In this document: in pieces, positions 19,382 to 27,824 of the stretch
Numbering within the stretch: position 1 is the stretch's first letter
Layout of the letters: each line of letters opens with the position of its first letter
DNA from: Roseibium aquae
GTDB taxonomy: Bacteria > Pseudomonadota > Alphaproteobacteria > Rhizobiales > Stappiaceae
Assembly: GCF_008711285.1 (NCBI RefSeq)
Contig: NZ_VXDC01000002.1
Location: 124,001 to 188,000, forward strand
Direction of reading: 5' to 3'
Length of the DNA: 64,000 bases
Program-made: the position numbers and the translations under genes
The notes under the pieces: model-generated
The model's input: only the letters and a program-made list of their open reading frames with translations
Database searches by the model: none
Told to the model about the DNA's origin: nothing

Positions 19382-20770
19382 GTGTTTTCAAGTCTTCTTC
19401 GACGTCCAAAAACGTGGATCGCTACCCTGGCGGCCGGTTTGGTGATCGGCTTTCTTCCGGTTTCCGCATATGCGGCCATTGGCGCGCATATTGTCATCGA
19501 TGCGGAAACCGGGCGGGTTCTCGACCAGAAGGATGCCACGCGCAAATGGTATCCGGCCTCGTTGACCAAGATCATGTCCGCGTATGTCACCTACAAGGCG
19601 GTCCGCGAAGGCCGCATTTCCTTGAATTCGCCTGTCGTTCAGTCCGCGAACTCCCTGGCCGAGCCACCGAGCAAGATGGGTTTCAAGGTCGGCACGACCT
19701 TTACAGTGGAAGCTGCTCTGAAGATCATCATGATCAAATCGGCGAACGATATCTCGGTTGCGCTCGCCGAAGCCGTTGCCGGAAGCGAACAAGCCTTCAT
19801 CGACATGATGAACGCGGAAGCCCGGCGCATGGGATTGTCCGACACCCGCTTCTACAATCCGCATGGCTTGCCCGACAACCGGCAGGTGTCCACGGCTCGG
19901 GATATGGCGATCCTCGCCCAGGCCTTCTGGCGCGATTTTCCCGAGGCGCGCGATCTTTACCAACAGCCCGGCTTGAAGTTCGGCAACAAGACGCTTCGGT
20001 CTGCCAACCGGGAATATCTTCTCCGCGTGCCCGGGGCCAATGGAATGAAGACCGGCTACATCTGCAATTCCGGCTTCAATGTCGCGGCAACCGCCACCCG
20101 TCGTGGACGTACGTTGATTGCGGTGGTTCTGGGAGCCGCGTCCGGGCTGGAGCGGATTGCCCATACGCGTGAGTTGATGGACAAGGGTTTCCGGATCCGG
20201 CAGGGGCCGCTGGTGACCAGTCTGCCCAGCAGCGGCACTCCGCCACCTGCCGACGGTTATTGCCGGCGCAACGCCAAACCGGGCGCCGAAGGCATCATGG
20301 CTCGCTATGACATGCAAAAGGCTTCGCCAAAAAGGGGACTTGCGAGCGCGCTGTCCTTTGCTGCACCCACCTCCGCCGGCGACCTCGTGCTGCCCGGAGC
20401 GCAGCCCAAGGCTCCGCAGAACGAGACCCCGGACAGCTGGACCCTGCCCAACGGCAAGACCGACTGGGGCTTGATTCTCGATCGGACGATCGGGCCGCGC
20501 CGCATCGCGTTTAACCCTATACCGCTCACCCTCGGAACACCTTCCGGCGTCGCAGCTCCCCGGCTCGAGCTGGCCGTGATCCCTGTTCCGAACGCAAAGC
20601 CCGGGTTCGGGCGGGTCGTACAGAATGCCAGCGAGACGGCGGCTGTTTCCCGCCCCGGAGCCGCGGTTGAGCTTCCAGCCGCCGTCATCACCCCCTCTCC
20701 CGGCGCGATCTTTCGGGGCAGTGTCGGCTTTGCCGTTCCTGTTCCCGCACCAAGCCCGCGGAAAAATTAG
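19382..20770 (+). CDS. dac: D-alanyl-D-alanine carboxypeptidase (PBP5/6 type)
   Basis: 462 aa, GTG start after GAGGAACGC. A signal peptide (residues 1–31, ending VSAYAA) leads to the S11 peptidase domain with all three active motifs: SLTKIM (residue ~60), SAN (~120) and KTGY (~223). It trims the terminal D-Ala of peptidoglycan stem peptides in the periplasm. The C-terminal ~150 residues are Pro/Ala-rich with no clear domain and replace the usual PBP5 domain 2, a form common in alphaproteobacteria. A terminator follows. Confidence 0.94.
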   Translation: MFSSLLRRPKTWIATLAAGLVIGFLPVSAYAAIGAHIVIDAETGRVLDQKDATRKWYPASLTKIMSAYVTYKAVREGRISLNSPVVQSANSLAEPPSKMGFKVGTTFTVEAALKIIMIKSANDISVALAEAVAGSEQAFIDMMNAEARRMGLSDTRFYNPHGLPDNRQVSTARDMAILAQAFWRDFPEARDLYQQPGLKFGNKTLRSANREYLLRVPGANGMKTGYICNSGFNVAATATRRGRTLIAVVLGAASGLERIAHTRELMDKGFRIRQGPLVTSLPSSGTPPPADGYCRRNAKPGAEGIMARYDMQKASPKRGLASALSFAAPTSAGDLVLPGAQPKAPQNETPDSWTLPNGKTDWGLILDRTIGPRRIAFNPIPLTLGTPSGVAAPRLELAVIPVPNAKPGFGRVVQNASETAAVSRPGAAVELPAAVITPSPGAIFRGSVGFAVPVPAPSPRKN

Positions 20771-20834
20771 GCCTAGTCGAACCTTTTTTGGCTATTTCTT
20801 GATCGGTGATGATACCTGGCTCAGATTCCCAAGA

Positions 20835-20868
20835 ACAGGTCATAAAGACCTGTGTTTAAAGATTTTTT
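20835..20868 (+). terminator. Terminator of the D,D-carboxypeptidase gene
   Basis: ACAGGTC (20835–20841) and GACCTGT (20847–20853) form a perfect 7-base stem with a 5-base loop; a T run (20863–20868) follows after nine bases. The gap before the T run makes it imperfect. Confidence 0.6.
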
Positions 20869-20870
20869 AA
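20856..20870. promoter_or_regulatory. CtrA-type box (perfect TTAA-N7-TTAA)
   Basis: TTAA at 20856–20859, seven bases, TTAA at 20867–20870, followed by CC as in the TTAACC form. It lies 136 bases before the acidic protein gene. It coincides with the T run of the terminator, so either reading may explain the sequence. Confidence 0.45.
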
Positions 20871-21005
20871 CCTTGATCATAAAAGTCTATGGAACCGGAA
20901 TCCTCGCGCAGGGTTCATGGTGATCTCGAACGGCCTCAGTTGCGCGAAAAAGTGATCACGCCACCAATGGCTCGAAGCCAGTCTTGCAGCTAGAAGAGCT
21001 GACCG

Positions 21006-21380
21006 ATGTATGAACCAAAGTCTTCTGCGACTATCATAGCCTTGGCTGATTTGGCCGAGCTTTCGGCCGACCAGCTCGAAAGCGGCCGCTCGGTCGAGGA
21101 GGTGATCGCGTTGTTGCGCCGCGCGGCGCTGGCGGTCCGGGAAACCGTTCCGGTGGCCAATGATGACGATCCGTTCGAACACGACATGCCTTGCGATCTG
21201 GACGATGCGTCCGGCGCGGATTCGGGGGAACCGGATCCGGATGGATTGCCGGTGCAAGACGAGGCGGTGGCGGATCAACCCGACGGCAATCCTGTCTCGA
21301 TTGAAGACGAACTGACCCCCATTGATCTGACGGACCTCACCACGGCGGAAAGCGGGGATCCCAAGCCGATCAGCGCTTAA
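21006..21380 (+). CDS. Acidic protein of unknown function
   Basis: 124 aa; I do not recognise it. Residues 8–48 look helical (IIALADLAELSADQLESGRS, then VEEVIALLRRAALAVRETV). The rest is disordered and strongly acidic, rich in Asp, Glu and Pro, with one Cys. Codon third positions are GC-rich like the neighbours, which supports a real gene. A minus-strand open frame over the same bases reads Arg-rich and is rejected. A CtrA-type box lies upstream. Confidence 0.6.
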   Translation: MYEPKSSATIIALADLAELSADQLESGRSVEEVIALLRRAALAVRETVPVANDDDPFEHDMPCDLDDASGADSGEPDPDGLPVQDEAVADQPDGNPVSIEDELTPIDLTDLTTAESGDPKPISA

Positions 21381-21538
21381 AGCGCGAACAAGCCCCTTGG
21401 GCAGCCCTCATCGTCTGATCGGACTGCCCGCTCCGAAGCCCGGCCGACCATGGTTTTCTTGTCATGGGTGCTTCTATCCGGCAGTGAGGTACATTAGGTC
21501 ATGGGATATCGCTTTCCCGATCGTCCAGGACCTGTTCC

Positions 21539-22741
21539 ATGTCTCAATCGCAATCCGCGCCTGTCTCTGCCAAGCCTCGCGGCCCGAAGCCACCGATCCC
21601 GCTTTCCGTGATCACAGGGTTTCTGGGATCGGGAAAGACCACCTTGCTCAATCGCATCCTCAAGGACCCGGCGATGGCCGACACGGCGGTCATCATCAAT
21701 GAATTTGGCGAGATCGGGCTCGATCACCTGCTGGTGGATCAGGCAGGTGACGGTATCCTGGAGCTATCCTCCGGCTGTTTGTGCTGCACGATCCGCGGCG
21801 ATCTGGTGACGACGCTGGAAAACCTTCTCCGGCGTGTCGACAATGGCCGGATGGACCGGCTCGCGAGGGTTGTGATCGAAACGACGGGTCTGGCCGACCC
21901 CGCGCCGATCCTCCACACGGTCATGCTCCACCCCTATCTTGTGCTGCGTTACCGGCTGGAAAGCGTGGTGACGCTGGTCGATGCCGTGAACGGCCTGGAC
22001 ACCTTGAAAGAACATGAAGAAGCACGGCGGCAGGCAGCCGTTGCCGACCGGATTGTTCTGACCAAGACCGATCTTCTTGAAAAGGATCCGGCCCGGGATC
22101 CCGGGCCCCTCCTGGCCCGCTTGACGAACCTCAATCCCGGCGCCCGGATCCTTGATACCCAAAAGGGTGAGGCAGTTCCCTCAAGACTTTTCGATGCGGG
22201 TCTATACAATCCCGAGACCAAAATTCCGGACGTGGCGAAATGGCTAAACGCGGAGGCCTTTGATGATGGCCATGGGCACAAGCACCATGACCATGACCAC
22301 GGGCATGGCCACGGGCATGGCCACGGGCACCATCACGATCATGCCCACGATGTGAACCGGCATGATGACAAGATCCGGGCGTTCACGCTGGCCACGGACC
22401 GGCCGATCTCGGCGGCCTCGCTGGAGATGTTCCTCGACCTTTTGCGGTCCGCCCACGGACCGAAACTCCTGCGCATGAAGGGTGTGGTGAAGCTGGCCGA
22501 AGATCCGGGACGGCCGGTGGTAATCCACGGTGTCCAGCATGTCTTTCACCCGCCCGCGACCCTTGAGGCCTGGCCGGACGACGACCATCGCACGCGGATG
22601 GTGTTTATCACCTACGACTTGCCTGAAGGCTTTATCCGCAAGCTGTTTGAGGCTTTTTCCGGCGCGCTGCTGCCCGATACGCCCGACCCTCGGGCCATGA
22701 CCGAAAACCCACTCGCGATCAGCGGGTTCACGGCGCGCTGA
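21539..22741 (+). CDS. COG0523/CobW family metal-chaperone GTPase
   Basis: 400 aa. P-loop GFLGSGKTTLLNRIL at about residues 27–41, the metal-binding CxCC motif in SSGCLCCTIRGDL, and the NKTD-equivalent TKTD are all present. A His-rich segment (about residues 241–265, mostly His-Gly and His-Asp repeats) precedes the CobW C-terminal domain. Family members insert Zn, Co or other metals into enzymes. No Zur or B12 element was recognised upstream, so the metal is open. AGGA at 21527–21530 supports the ATG. The nearby urease cluster makes nickel conceivable, but UreG is the dedicated factor. Confidence 0.92.
   Translation: MSQSQSAPVSAKPRGPKPPIPLSVITGFLGSGKTTLLNRILKDPAMADTAVIINEFGEIGLDHLLVDQAGDGILELSSGCLCCTIRGDLVTTLENLLRRVDNGRMDRLARVVIETTGLADPAPILHTVMLHPYLVLRYRLESVVTLVDAVNGLDTLKEHEEARRQAAVADRIVLTKTDLLEKDPARDPGPLLARLTNLNPGARILDTQKGEAVPSRLFDAGLYNPETKIPDVAKWLNAEAFDDGHGHKHHDHDHGHGHGHGHGHHHDHAHDVNRHDDKIRAFTLATDRPISAASLEMFLDLLRSAHGPKLLRMKGVVKLAEDPGRPVVIHGVQHVFHPPATLEAWPDDDHRTRMVFITYDLPEGFIRKLFEAFSGALLPDTPDPRAMTENPLAISGFTAR
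22298..22333 (+). repeat. 12-base tandem repeat in the His-rich region of the COG0523 gene
   Basis: CACGGGCATGGC occurs twice in direct succession, followed by a third, diverged unit (CACGGGCACCAT). Each unit encodes His-Gly-His-Gly. In-frame slippage would alter the number of His residues without breaking the gene. Confidence 0.8.
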
Positions 22742-22746
22742 CCGGG

Positions 22747-23619
22747 TTAGTTTTCCGGTTTCCGCCTCAGCCGTATCAGTCCTTCTTGCGCTGTCGAAGC
22801 GACCAGTTTTCCGTCCTGGGTGAAGAGCATGCCCCGGTTCAAACCCCTTGCGCCCCCGGACTGGGTGCTGTCGGTTGCATATAGAAGCCATTCATCGGCC
22901 CGGAAACGCTGGTGAAACCACATGGCATGGTCGAGGCTTGCCGCCTGGATCTTCGGGCTGAAGACAGAGGTTCCATGCGGAAACAGGGACGTGTCGAGCA
23001 GGGTCATGTCGGAGGCATAGGCGAGGACGCACTGATGGATGCGCTCATCGTCCGGCAGGACACCCGTCGCCCTGACCCAGACATACTGCCTGGGCGGCAG
23101 TTTCTCCTTGGAAAAATAATGGGTGAGGTCCACGGGACGAAGCTCGATCGGCCGCTCGCGTTCCCAGTACTTGCGGACATTTTCCGGCGCGATGGAGAGG
23201 AATTTTTCCTTCAGATCCTTGTCGCCTGGCAGGTCGTCCGGCTGGGGCACCTGCGGCATTTCGACCTGATGTTCCAGCCCCTCTTCTGCGATCTGGAACG
23301 AGGCGGACATGGAAAAGATCGCATGCCCATGCTGAATGGCGACCACACGGCGGGTGGTGAAGCTGCCGCCATCCCGGATCCGGTCGACCTCATAGATGAT
23401 CGGGACTTCCGGGTCGCCCGGCCGCAGAAAATAACCGTGCAGCGAATGCACGTGGCGATCCTCGACAACGGTCCGCGACGCGGCGACCAGGGCCTGGCCG
23501 ATCACCTGGCCGCCGAAGACGCGCTGCCAGCCGACTTGCGGGCTCCGGCCCCGGAAAAGGTTTTCCTCCAGCCGTTCCAGATCGAGGATGTCGAGGAGCG
23601 TATGAATGGCCGTGTTCAT
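22747..23619 (-). CDS. tesB: Acyl-CoA thioesterase II
   Basis: 290 aa, the usual TesB size. It hydrolyses acyl-CoA with a double hot-dog fold. Family signatures: RVFGGQVIGQALVAASRTV and LHGYFLRPGDPEVPIIYEVDRIRDGGSFTTRRV in the first half, SLDHAMWFHQRFRADEWLLY and GLNRGMLFTQDGKLVASTAQEGLIR in the second. AAGGA nine bases upstream fits the start at 23619. Its end abuts the COG0523 gene; it is divergent from ubiH. Confidence 0.95.
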   Translation of the reverse strand: MNTAIHTLLDILDLERLEENLFRGRSPQVGWQRVFGGQVIGQALVAASRTVVEDRHVHSLHGYFLRPGDPEVPIIYEVDRIRDGGSFTTRRVVAIQHGHAIFSMSASFQIAEEGLEHQVEMPQVPQPDDLPGDKDLKEKFLSIAPENVRKYWERERPIELRPVDLTHYFSKEKLPPRQYVWVRATGVLPDDERIHQCVLAYASDMTLLDTSLFPHGTSVFSPKIQAASLDHAMWFHQRFRADEWLLYATDSTQSGGARGLNRGMLFTQDGKLVASTAQEGLIRLRRKPEN

Positions 23620-23757
23620 CGGCGCGATCCTTGCTAAATAGGACGGGAACAATGGCCCGGTCGGGACCGATCGGGCTGTGCTTTGAGCAGTCTTGGGCGT
23701 CACCTGACGTCAAAGTCAAGCTTCCCAAAGGTAAGGGCACCGCCCGGGAGAGAACAC

Positions 23758-24996
23758 ATGGCACAGTCGCAAGCCGCGGATCGGAACTATGATGTCGTCA
23801 TCGCAGGTGGCGGGTATGTCGGCCTCTCGCTCGCGCTGGCACTCAAGACCGGCGATCCGGCCATCGCGGTTGCGGTCGTGGATCCCAAGCCCGGCGAGGC
23901 TTTGGCGCAGGATCCGCGCGCTTCCGCCATCGCGGCGGCTGCGGTCCGCATGCTGGACCAGCTCGGCGTCTGGGCGGACATTGCGCCCGAAACCCAGCCG
24001 ATCAATGAAATGATCGTGACGGACAGCAAGTTGAGGGACACGGTTCGCCCGGTTTTCCTGACATTCGGGGGAGAAGTGACCGACGGCGAGCCATTCGCGC
24101 ATATGACGCCCAACAGCGTGATGCTGCCGGCCATGCATCAAAAGGCGGCGGGACTGGGCGTGGATTTCATCACACCCGACAGTGTGACGGAATTCGCCAC
24201 CCGTGGAGAGCGCGTGGCACTGTCACTTCAAACCGGAGGGGCGGTCACGGCCAGCCTGCTGGTGGCCGCCGATGGCGTGCGCTCCCGGCTCCGTGATCTG
24301 GCAGGCATCCGAACCGTCCACTGGGATTACGGGCAATCCGGAATCGTCACGACCGTCCGGCACGAACGGCCCCATAACGGCCGGGCCGAGGAACATTTTC
24401 TGCCGGCCGGGCCTTTCGCGATCCTGCCCTTGAAAGGAAACCGGTCGTCCCTTGTCTGGACGGAGCGGACGGCGGACGCGCGCCGTCTGGTGAACAGTGA
24501 CGCGTTCACCTTCGAGCTGGAGCTGGAGCGCAGGTTCGGCCATCATCTTGGCCAGCTCGAACTGGATGGCAAACGCCAAGCCTACCCGCTTGGGCTCCGG
24601 CTGGCCCGCGATTTCGTGAAACCGCGGTTCGCCCTGATTGGCGATGCGGCCCATGGCATTCATCCGATCGCCGGTCAGGGACTGAACCTGGGGTTCAAGG
24701 ATGTGGCGGCCCTGGCGGAGGTTCTCGTCAATGCCCGGCGCATCGGGCAGGATTTGGGCGGTCTCGACGTGCTTGATCGCTATCAACGCTGGCGGCGGTT
24801 CGACACCTACCAGATGGGTGTCGTCACGGATGTGCTGAACCGGCTGTTCTCCAATGACATGGATCCGATCCGGGCCGTGCGCGACTTCGGCCTCGCGCTC
24901 GTGGACCGGATGCCGTCGCTCAAGTCGCGCTTCATTTCCGAGGCCGCCGGTCTGGCCGGTCCGACCCCGAAGCTGCTCTTGGGCGAGGCAATCTGA
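23758..24996 (+). CDS. ubiH: UbiH/Coq6-type FAD monooxygenase
   Basis: 412 aa. The N-terminal FAD-binding GGGYVGLSLALALK, the central VAADGVRSRLRDLAGI and the C-terminal FALIGDAAHGIHPIAGQGLNLGFKDVAAL are the three flavoprotein hydroxylase motifs. It probably hydroxylates the ubiquinone ring; the exact position cannot be told from sequence alone. GGGAGAGA precedes the ATG. A TGACGTCA palindrome stands in the divergent region with tesB. Confidence 0.92.
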   Translation: MAQSQAADRNYDVVIAGGGYVGLSLALALKTGDPAIAVAVVDPKPGEALAQDPRASAIAAAAVRMLDQLGVWADIAPETQPINEMIVTDSKLRDTVRPVFLTFGGEVTDGEPFAHMTPNSVMLPAMHQKAAGLGVDFITPDSVTEFATRGERVALSLQTGGAVTASLLVAADGVRSRLRDLAGIRTVHWDYGQSGIVTTVRHERPHNGRAEEHFLPAGPFAILPLKGNRSSLVWTERTADARRLVNSDAFTFELELERRFGHHLGQLELDGKRQAYPLGLRLARDFVKPRFALIGDAAHGIHPIAGQGLNLGFKDVAALAEVLVNARRIGQDLGGLDVLDRYQRWRRFDTYQMGVVTDVLNRLFSNDMDPIRAVRDFGLALVDRMPSLKSRFISEAAGLAGPTPKLLLGEAI

Positions 24997-25045
24997 CCGG
25001 GCGATCGTGCCCGCGGTTTTGTTAATCTGATTGGATCCGTTTCGC

Positions 25046-25918
25046 ATGCCCACCGACGCTATGACGAACAGCCCGGCTCGAACCGTTCTGATCACCGGGT
25101 GTTCTTCCGGCATAGGCGCGGAAGCGGCCCGGATCCTGCGCGGCCGGAATTGGAGGGTCTTCGCGACCGCGCGGAAACCGGAAGATGTGGACGCTCTTTT
25201 GAACTGCGGGTTTGAGGCGTTCCGGCTCGATTACCAGGATGCGGCCAGTATCGAAGCGGCAACCGAAGCGGTGCTCACGGCGTGCGACGGGGGGTTGGAC
25301 GCCGTTTTCAACAATGGTGCCTACGCGGTTCCCGGCGCCTTGGAAGATATCCCGGTGGAGGCGCTTCGGGCCCTGTTCGAAGCGAATTTCATCGGCTGGC
25401 ACGATTTGACCCGCCGGGTGATCCCGGCCATGCGTGTCCGGGGCCATGGAAGGATCGTCCAGTGCTCTTCGGTGCTGGGTTTTGTTGCGCTGAAGTATCG
25501 CGGCGCCTACACGGCCTCCAAGTTCGCTCTTGAGGCCTATTCGGACACGCTGCGGCAGGAATTGGCGGGGAGCGGCATCCATGTGTCGTTGATCCAGCCC
25601 GGTCCGATCGATACGAGGTTCACGCAAAACGCGCTTTCAGCCTTCGACCGATGGATCGGGCCGGATGGATTGCAGGCGTCGGTGCATCGGACCACCTATG
25701 AAAAGCGGCGGGCGCGAATGGAGGCCGGCGAGCCAGGTCCTTTCAAGCTGCCGCCGGCGGCGGTGGTGAAGCGGCTCATACATGCCCTGGAAGCCAAACG
25801 CCCGAAAGCGCGCTATCATGTGACCATTCCAACAACAGTCATGGCGGTTGCAAAACGGATCTTGCCAACGGGGCTCTTGGATCGTTTTTGCATCCGGGCC
25901 GCGGACGCAGAGGAATAA
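25046..25918 (+). CDS. Short-chain dehydrogenase/reductase
   Basis: 290 aa from the ATG at 25046 (TTG 25031 and ATG 25061 are also in frame). The Rossmann motif TGCSSGIG, NNGAYA, the catalytic Ser in QCSSVLGF, and YTASK are present, so the Ser-Tyr-Lys site is intact. The C-terminal part (GPFKLPPAAVVKRLIHALEAKRPKARY) is typical of classical SDRs of the retinol/steroid-like group. The substrate is unknown. It follows ubiH by about 50 bases. Confidence 0.9.
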   Translation: MPTDAMTNSPARTVLITGCSSGIGAEAARILRGRNWRVFATARKPEDVDALLNCGFEAFRLDYQDAASIEAATEAVLTACDGGLDAVFNNGAYAVPGALEDIPVEALRALFEANFIGWHDLTRRVIPAMRVRGHGRIVQCSSVLGFVALKYRGAYTASKFALEAYSDTLRQELAGSGIHVSLIQPGPIDTRFTQNALSAFDRWIGPDGLQASVHRTTYEKRRARMEAGEPGPFKLPPAAVVKRLIHALEAKRPKARYHVTIPTTVMAVAKRILPTGLLDRFCIRAADAEE

Positions 25919-25998
25919 TTCCGGGCTACGGCCTTGAACACACCGGCTTCGGCGACACTTCCTCTAGGCTGGTCAAACAACACACGTTAGGAAAAGAT

Positions 25999-26196
25999 AT
26001 GGCCGCAATCGTGAATGCGCTCGTGCCTGTGGGGATGGCCGCCGTTGCCCTGGTTCTGTTGATGGGCATATGGAACATGATGCGTGGGGGTTCCGCGAAC
26101 CGTTCGCAGCAATTGATGCGGTGGCGCGTGGGGTTGCAGTTCCTTGTCATTGTGCTTGTGATGGGCGGGCTCTATTTCTTTGGTCCCGCGCGATAA
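25999..26196 (+). CDS. Small HIG1-like twin transmembrane protein
   Basis: 65 aa with two membrane helices (about residues 8–26 and 43–61) around the basic loop RGGSANRSQQLMRWRVGLQF. This is the pattern of the HIG1/twin-transmembrane family; the mitochondrial HIG1 relatives aid cytochrome c oxidase assembly. AGGAAAAG precedes the ATG. The longer in-frame extension to 25888 overlaps the SDR end and is rejected. It precedes the cobalamin adenosyltransferase by 48 bases. Confidence 0.85.
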   Translation: MAAIVNALVPVGMAAVALVLLMGIWNMMRGGSANRSQQLMRWRVGLQFLVIVLVMGGLYFFGPAR

Positions 26197-26244
26197 CAGG
26201 CCGGGATCCAGTCTTGAAAATGAATATGGACCTGTGGGGGCACT

Positions 26245-26820
26245 ATGGTTGTCTTGAACAAGATTTACACGAAGACCGGTGACGATGGCACCACGGCGCT
26301 GGGCTCCGGCGAACGGCGGCCAAAGCACGATCTGCGCGTGGAAAGCTACGGCACCGTGGACGAGACCAACGCCGTCGTCGGGCTGGTCCGGTTGCACACC
26401 GGGCACGCCTATCCGGAAATTGATGCGGTTCTGAACCGTATTCAAAACGATCTTTTCGACCTCGGCGCGGATCTGGCGACGCCCGAAACCGGTCAGGACC
26501 TGGGATACGAGCCCCTGCGCATTGTCGACAGCCAGGTGGAGGCCATCGAAGCGGCCATCGACCGGCTGAATTCCGAATTGTCGCCCTTGCGCTCATTCGT
26601 GCTGCCGGGCGGCAGTCCGGCCGCCACCTATCTGCACCTGGCTCGGACCGTGGCCCGCCGGGCCGAACGGCTGATGACCGAGCTTGCCGGGCAGGAAACG
26701 ATCAATCCGGCGGCGATCCGCTACATGAACCGGTTGTCGGATTTCTTCTTCGTCGCCTCCCGCTACTTGAACGGCAAGGGCGAAAGCGATGTGCTGTGGG
26801 TGCCTGGCAAAAACCGCTAG
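26245..26820 (+). CDS. Cob(I)alamin adenosyltransferase, PduO/MMAB type
   Basis: 191 aa. It transfers adenosyl from ATP to cob(I)alamin to make coenzyme B12. KIYTKTGDDGTTALGSGER (ATP loop), YGTVDETNAVVGLVR, LPGGSPAATYLHLARTVARRAER and the FVASRYLN region are conserved. All are in one intact domain of normal length. It would serve B12 enzymes such as methylmalonyl-CoA mutase elsewhere in the genome. No riboswitch was seen. Confidence 0.95.
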   Translation: MVVLNKIYTKTGDDGTTALGSGERRPKHDLRVESYGTVDETNAVVGLVRLHTGHAYPEIDAVLNRIQNDLFDLGADLATPETGQDLGYEPLRIVDSQVEAIEAAIDRLNSELSPLRSFVLPGGSPAATYLHLARTVARRAERLMTELAGQETINPAAIRYMNRLSDFFFVASRYLNGKGESDVLWVPGKNR

Positions 26821-26911
26821 GGCATGTTCCATTCGGCCGGGATGCGAATAAGTCTGGAAACCACAGGCGCAGGGACTAAAGTGCGGGGATCGCTCTTTGG
26901 AATCCGCGCAG

Positions 26912-27610
26912 ATGTTTCTTCCTCTTCATGACCACAACCGCCTGGTGCATGTCACTACGCCCGTCGTCAACCTGGCTCTGATTGCCCTGAACATCCTTGC
27001 CTTCACCGTTCTCCAGCGGGGCGGCGCGGAAGCCGCGCTTAACGCGTCGGCCTATTCCTATGGTCTGGTGCCGAGCGTTTTTCTCGATTTGAAAGGCCTT
27101 CCGCCCGAGCTGCAGGTGCTTCCGGACAGTTTCTCGATCGTCACCTATGCCTTCATGCACGGCAGCTGGTGGCATCTGATCGGCAACATGGTGTTCCTCT
27201 GGGTGTTCGGTGACAACATCGAGGACGCCCTGGGGCATGTGAAGTATCTGCTGTTTTATCTCCTGTGCGCGGCCGCCGGCGGGCTGGCCTACACATTCGC
27301 CAACTATGGGTCGGATATTCCGCTGGTTGGCGCGTCCGGAGCGGTTTCGGGCATCGTTGCCGCCTATCTCATGCTGCATCCCAGGGTGAAGGTCTGGGTG
27401 CTCGTGCTGGGGCGGATCCCGCTGCGGCTATCTGCCAAATGGGTCCTTGGCGCCTGGGTCGTATATCAAGTGGTGAATGCCGCTTTCGGGCCAGAAAGCA
27501 ACGTCGCTTGGTCGGCACATATTGGGGGAATGGCGGCCGGGTGCGTGCTCGTTGTCTTTCTGCGCCGCCGGGGCGTGCCCTTGTTCGACCGAGGCTTGAA
27601 AGCGGGTTGA
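26912..27610 (+). CDS. Rhomboid family intramembrane serine protease
   Basis: 232 aa from the ATG at 26912 (an in-frame TTG lies 15 bases earlier). Six membrane segments; FMHGSWWHLIGNMVFLWVFGDNIED is the L1 loop and helix, GASGAVSG carries the catalytic Ser (about residue 146), and AHIGG the catalytic His near the C-terminus. It cleaves membrane proteins within the bilayer. Substrates are unknown. Confidence 0.93.
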   Translation: MFLPLHDHNRLVHVTTPVVNLALIALNILAFTVLQRGGAEAALNASAYSYGLVPSVFLDLKGLPPELQVLPDSFSIVTYAFMHGSWWHLIGNMVFLWVFGDNIEDALGHVKYLLFYLLCAAAGGLAYTFANYGSDIPLVGASGAVSGIVAAYLMLHPRVKVWVLVLGRIPLRLSAKWVLGAWVVYQVVNAAFGPESNVAWSAHIGGMAAGCVLVVFLRRRGVPLFDRGLKAG

Positions 27611-27676
27611 GGGAAGGTGGCCGGACGGGTCCCGGGCGGGCCCCGCTCTTTTGGCCAACCTTCCGTTAGGCCAGCG

Positions 27677-27705
27677 TTGACACGTGCTGTTTGGGTCAGT
27701 ACCGT
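27677..27705 (+). promoter_or_regulatory. Probable promoter of the etfBA operon
   Basis: TTGACA is a perfect -35 hexamer; after 17 bases stands TACCGT. It lies about 120 bases before etfB. Confidence 0.5.
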
Positions 27706-27735
27706 CCCGCACCGAGCGCCATGATTGGCTGAATT

Positions 27736-27767
27736 CCGCCATTTTGCCCGTTCGGGCATTGTGGCGG
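27736..27767 (+). promoter_or_regulatory. Interrupted hairpin in the etfB leader
   Basis: An outer stem CCGCCA/TGGCGG (27736–27741 and 27762–27767) encloses an inner stem TGCCCG/CGGGCA (27745–27750 and 27753–27758). No T run follows, so it is more likely an mRNA-stability or regulator element than a terminator. Confidence 0.45.
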
Positions 27768-27824
27768 CTAAGCCGGAGGAGGCGGCCTGGCACCCCTGCC
27801 GGCCCAGCAAAAGGTTGAGAGGCA

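Noticed and set aside
20877-21278. 133-codon minus-strand frame opposite the acidic protein
   Set aside because: Arg/His/Ile-rich reverse reading of an Asp/Glu-rich gene; the plus strand has the better codon pattern.
21381-21538. Possible Zur box or B12 riboswitch before the COG0523 gene
   Set aside because: No palindrome resembling a Zur site and no B12-box sequence could be found in this 158-base gap.
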